43,533 nucleotides of DNA from Pelargonium nanum (Eukaryota; Streptophyta; Magnoliopsida; Geraniales; Geraniaceae), in assembly GCA_036897485.1 (NCBI GenBank), contig JAYMTF010000235.1:1-43533 (forward strand). The letters run 5' to 3'. A program made the translations under genes and the position numbers. The notes beneath the pieces were generated by a model. That model saw only the letters and a list, made by a program, of their open reading frames with translations. It was not told where the DNA came from and ran no database searches. This document shows, one piece after another, positions 43,196 to 43,533 of this stretch. The first letter of the stretch is position 1; each line of letters opens with the position of its first letter.

Positions 43196-43392
43196 ACCAT
43201 GATTTATTGGCTGAGATTCTCAGCGCCCACAAATTTATTGAGGCGGGTATGAATGTTAATTGATGTGGTGGGATCAATTCATTAGTCATGATTTATTAGC
43301 TAAAAGTTTGATGAGGTGACATCAATTCATTGGTCATGATTTATTGGGAGAGTCTCAGCCAATAAACTAGTTTATTGGTTGAGATTCTTTTT
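43196..43392. repeat. short imperfect repeats in ORC2 intron 1
   Basis: CATGATTTATTGGCTGAG, CATGATTTATTAGCTAAA and CATGATTTATTGGGAGAG recur at about 43199, 43288 and 43338. Two are preceded by ATCAATTCATT, and inverted forms (CTCAGCCAATAAA) are interspersed. They suggest a small decayed repeat of unknown type. Confidence 0.6.
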
Positions 43393-43533
43393 TCTCTTTT
43401 GTATTTGGGTGTTGCCTGGTAGGATCAAAATTAACAGGAAATGCAATCAAATAGAGACCTGAGTTGTTGCCTGATAAGTCGGTTTTATATCGAGTTATCC
43501 ATCATCATTCAAGGATATTTGTTGGCCTTTAGC

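Noticed and set aside
1-43533. CRISPR arrays, operons, prokaryotic defence systems
   Set aside because: Every recognisable gene is intron-containing and plant-like. No regularly spaced repeats with unique spacers occur.

Overview
The window is nuclear DNA of a flowering plant, most likely a eudicot. It has GT-AG introns, AT-rich introns and intergenic DNA, plant-type mobile elements (TRIM-like LTR elements, tRNA-derived SINEs, hAT-like MITEs) and six genes whose products resemble Arabidopsis proteins. I cannot name the species from sequence alone. No CRISPR array, operon, rRNA or intact tRNA gene was seen.

Layout. (1) 2-17456, plus strand: a PATROL1-type MUN-domain protein in 25 visible exons. 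Its start codon lies just left of the window. Its introns hold a nested TRIM cluster, two further TRIM elements, a transposon-protein remnant and a SINE. (2) 17457-21833: gene-free AT-rich DNA with one SINE-like stretch. (3) 21834-26331, plus: a seven-exon cyclophilin, CYP22/PPIH type, with a 775-bp hAT-like MITE in intron 3. (4) 26332-28183: gene-free, with diverged repeats. (5) 28184-30394, plus: the two-exon mitochondrial complex I LYR subunit NDUFA6/B14, with a decayed ORF (likely retrocopy) in its intron. (6) 31323-34680, plus: an eight-exon exostosin-family (GT47) glycosyltransferase with a GC-AG intron and a (CT)26 tract beside a splice donor. (7) 35899-38379, minus: a three-exon Raf-like protein kinase with a probable intron in its 5' leader. 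(8) 42882-43013, plus: the first coding exon of ORC2, which runs off the right end.

The six genes act in unrelated processes: membrane trafficking, splicing-linked protein folding, respiration, cell-wall glycosylation, signalling and DNA replication. This is an ordinary plant gene neighbourhood, not a pathway cluster. All coding models were spliced by hand. Exon phases close without a break in the five genes followed to their stop codons (the first of them lacks only its start), which supports the boundaries.

I found no evidence of a wholly new biological system. The most interesting signals are the nested TRIM elements of one family in PATROL1 intron 10, the five-unit in-frame repeat in PATROL1 exon 3, the well-bounded SINE and hAT-like MITE, and the (CT)n tract that creates a decoy acceptor in the GT47 gene.
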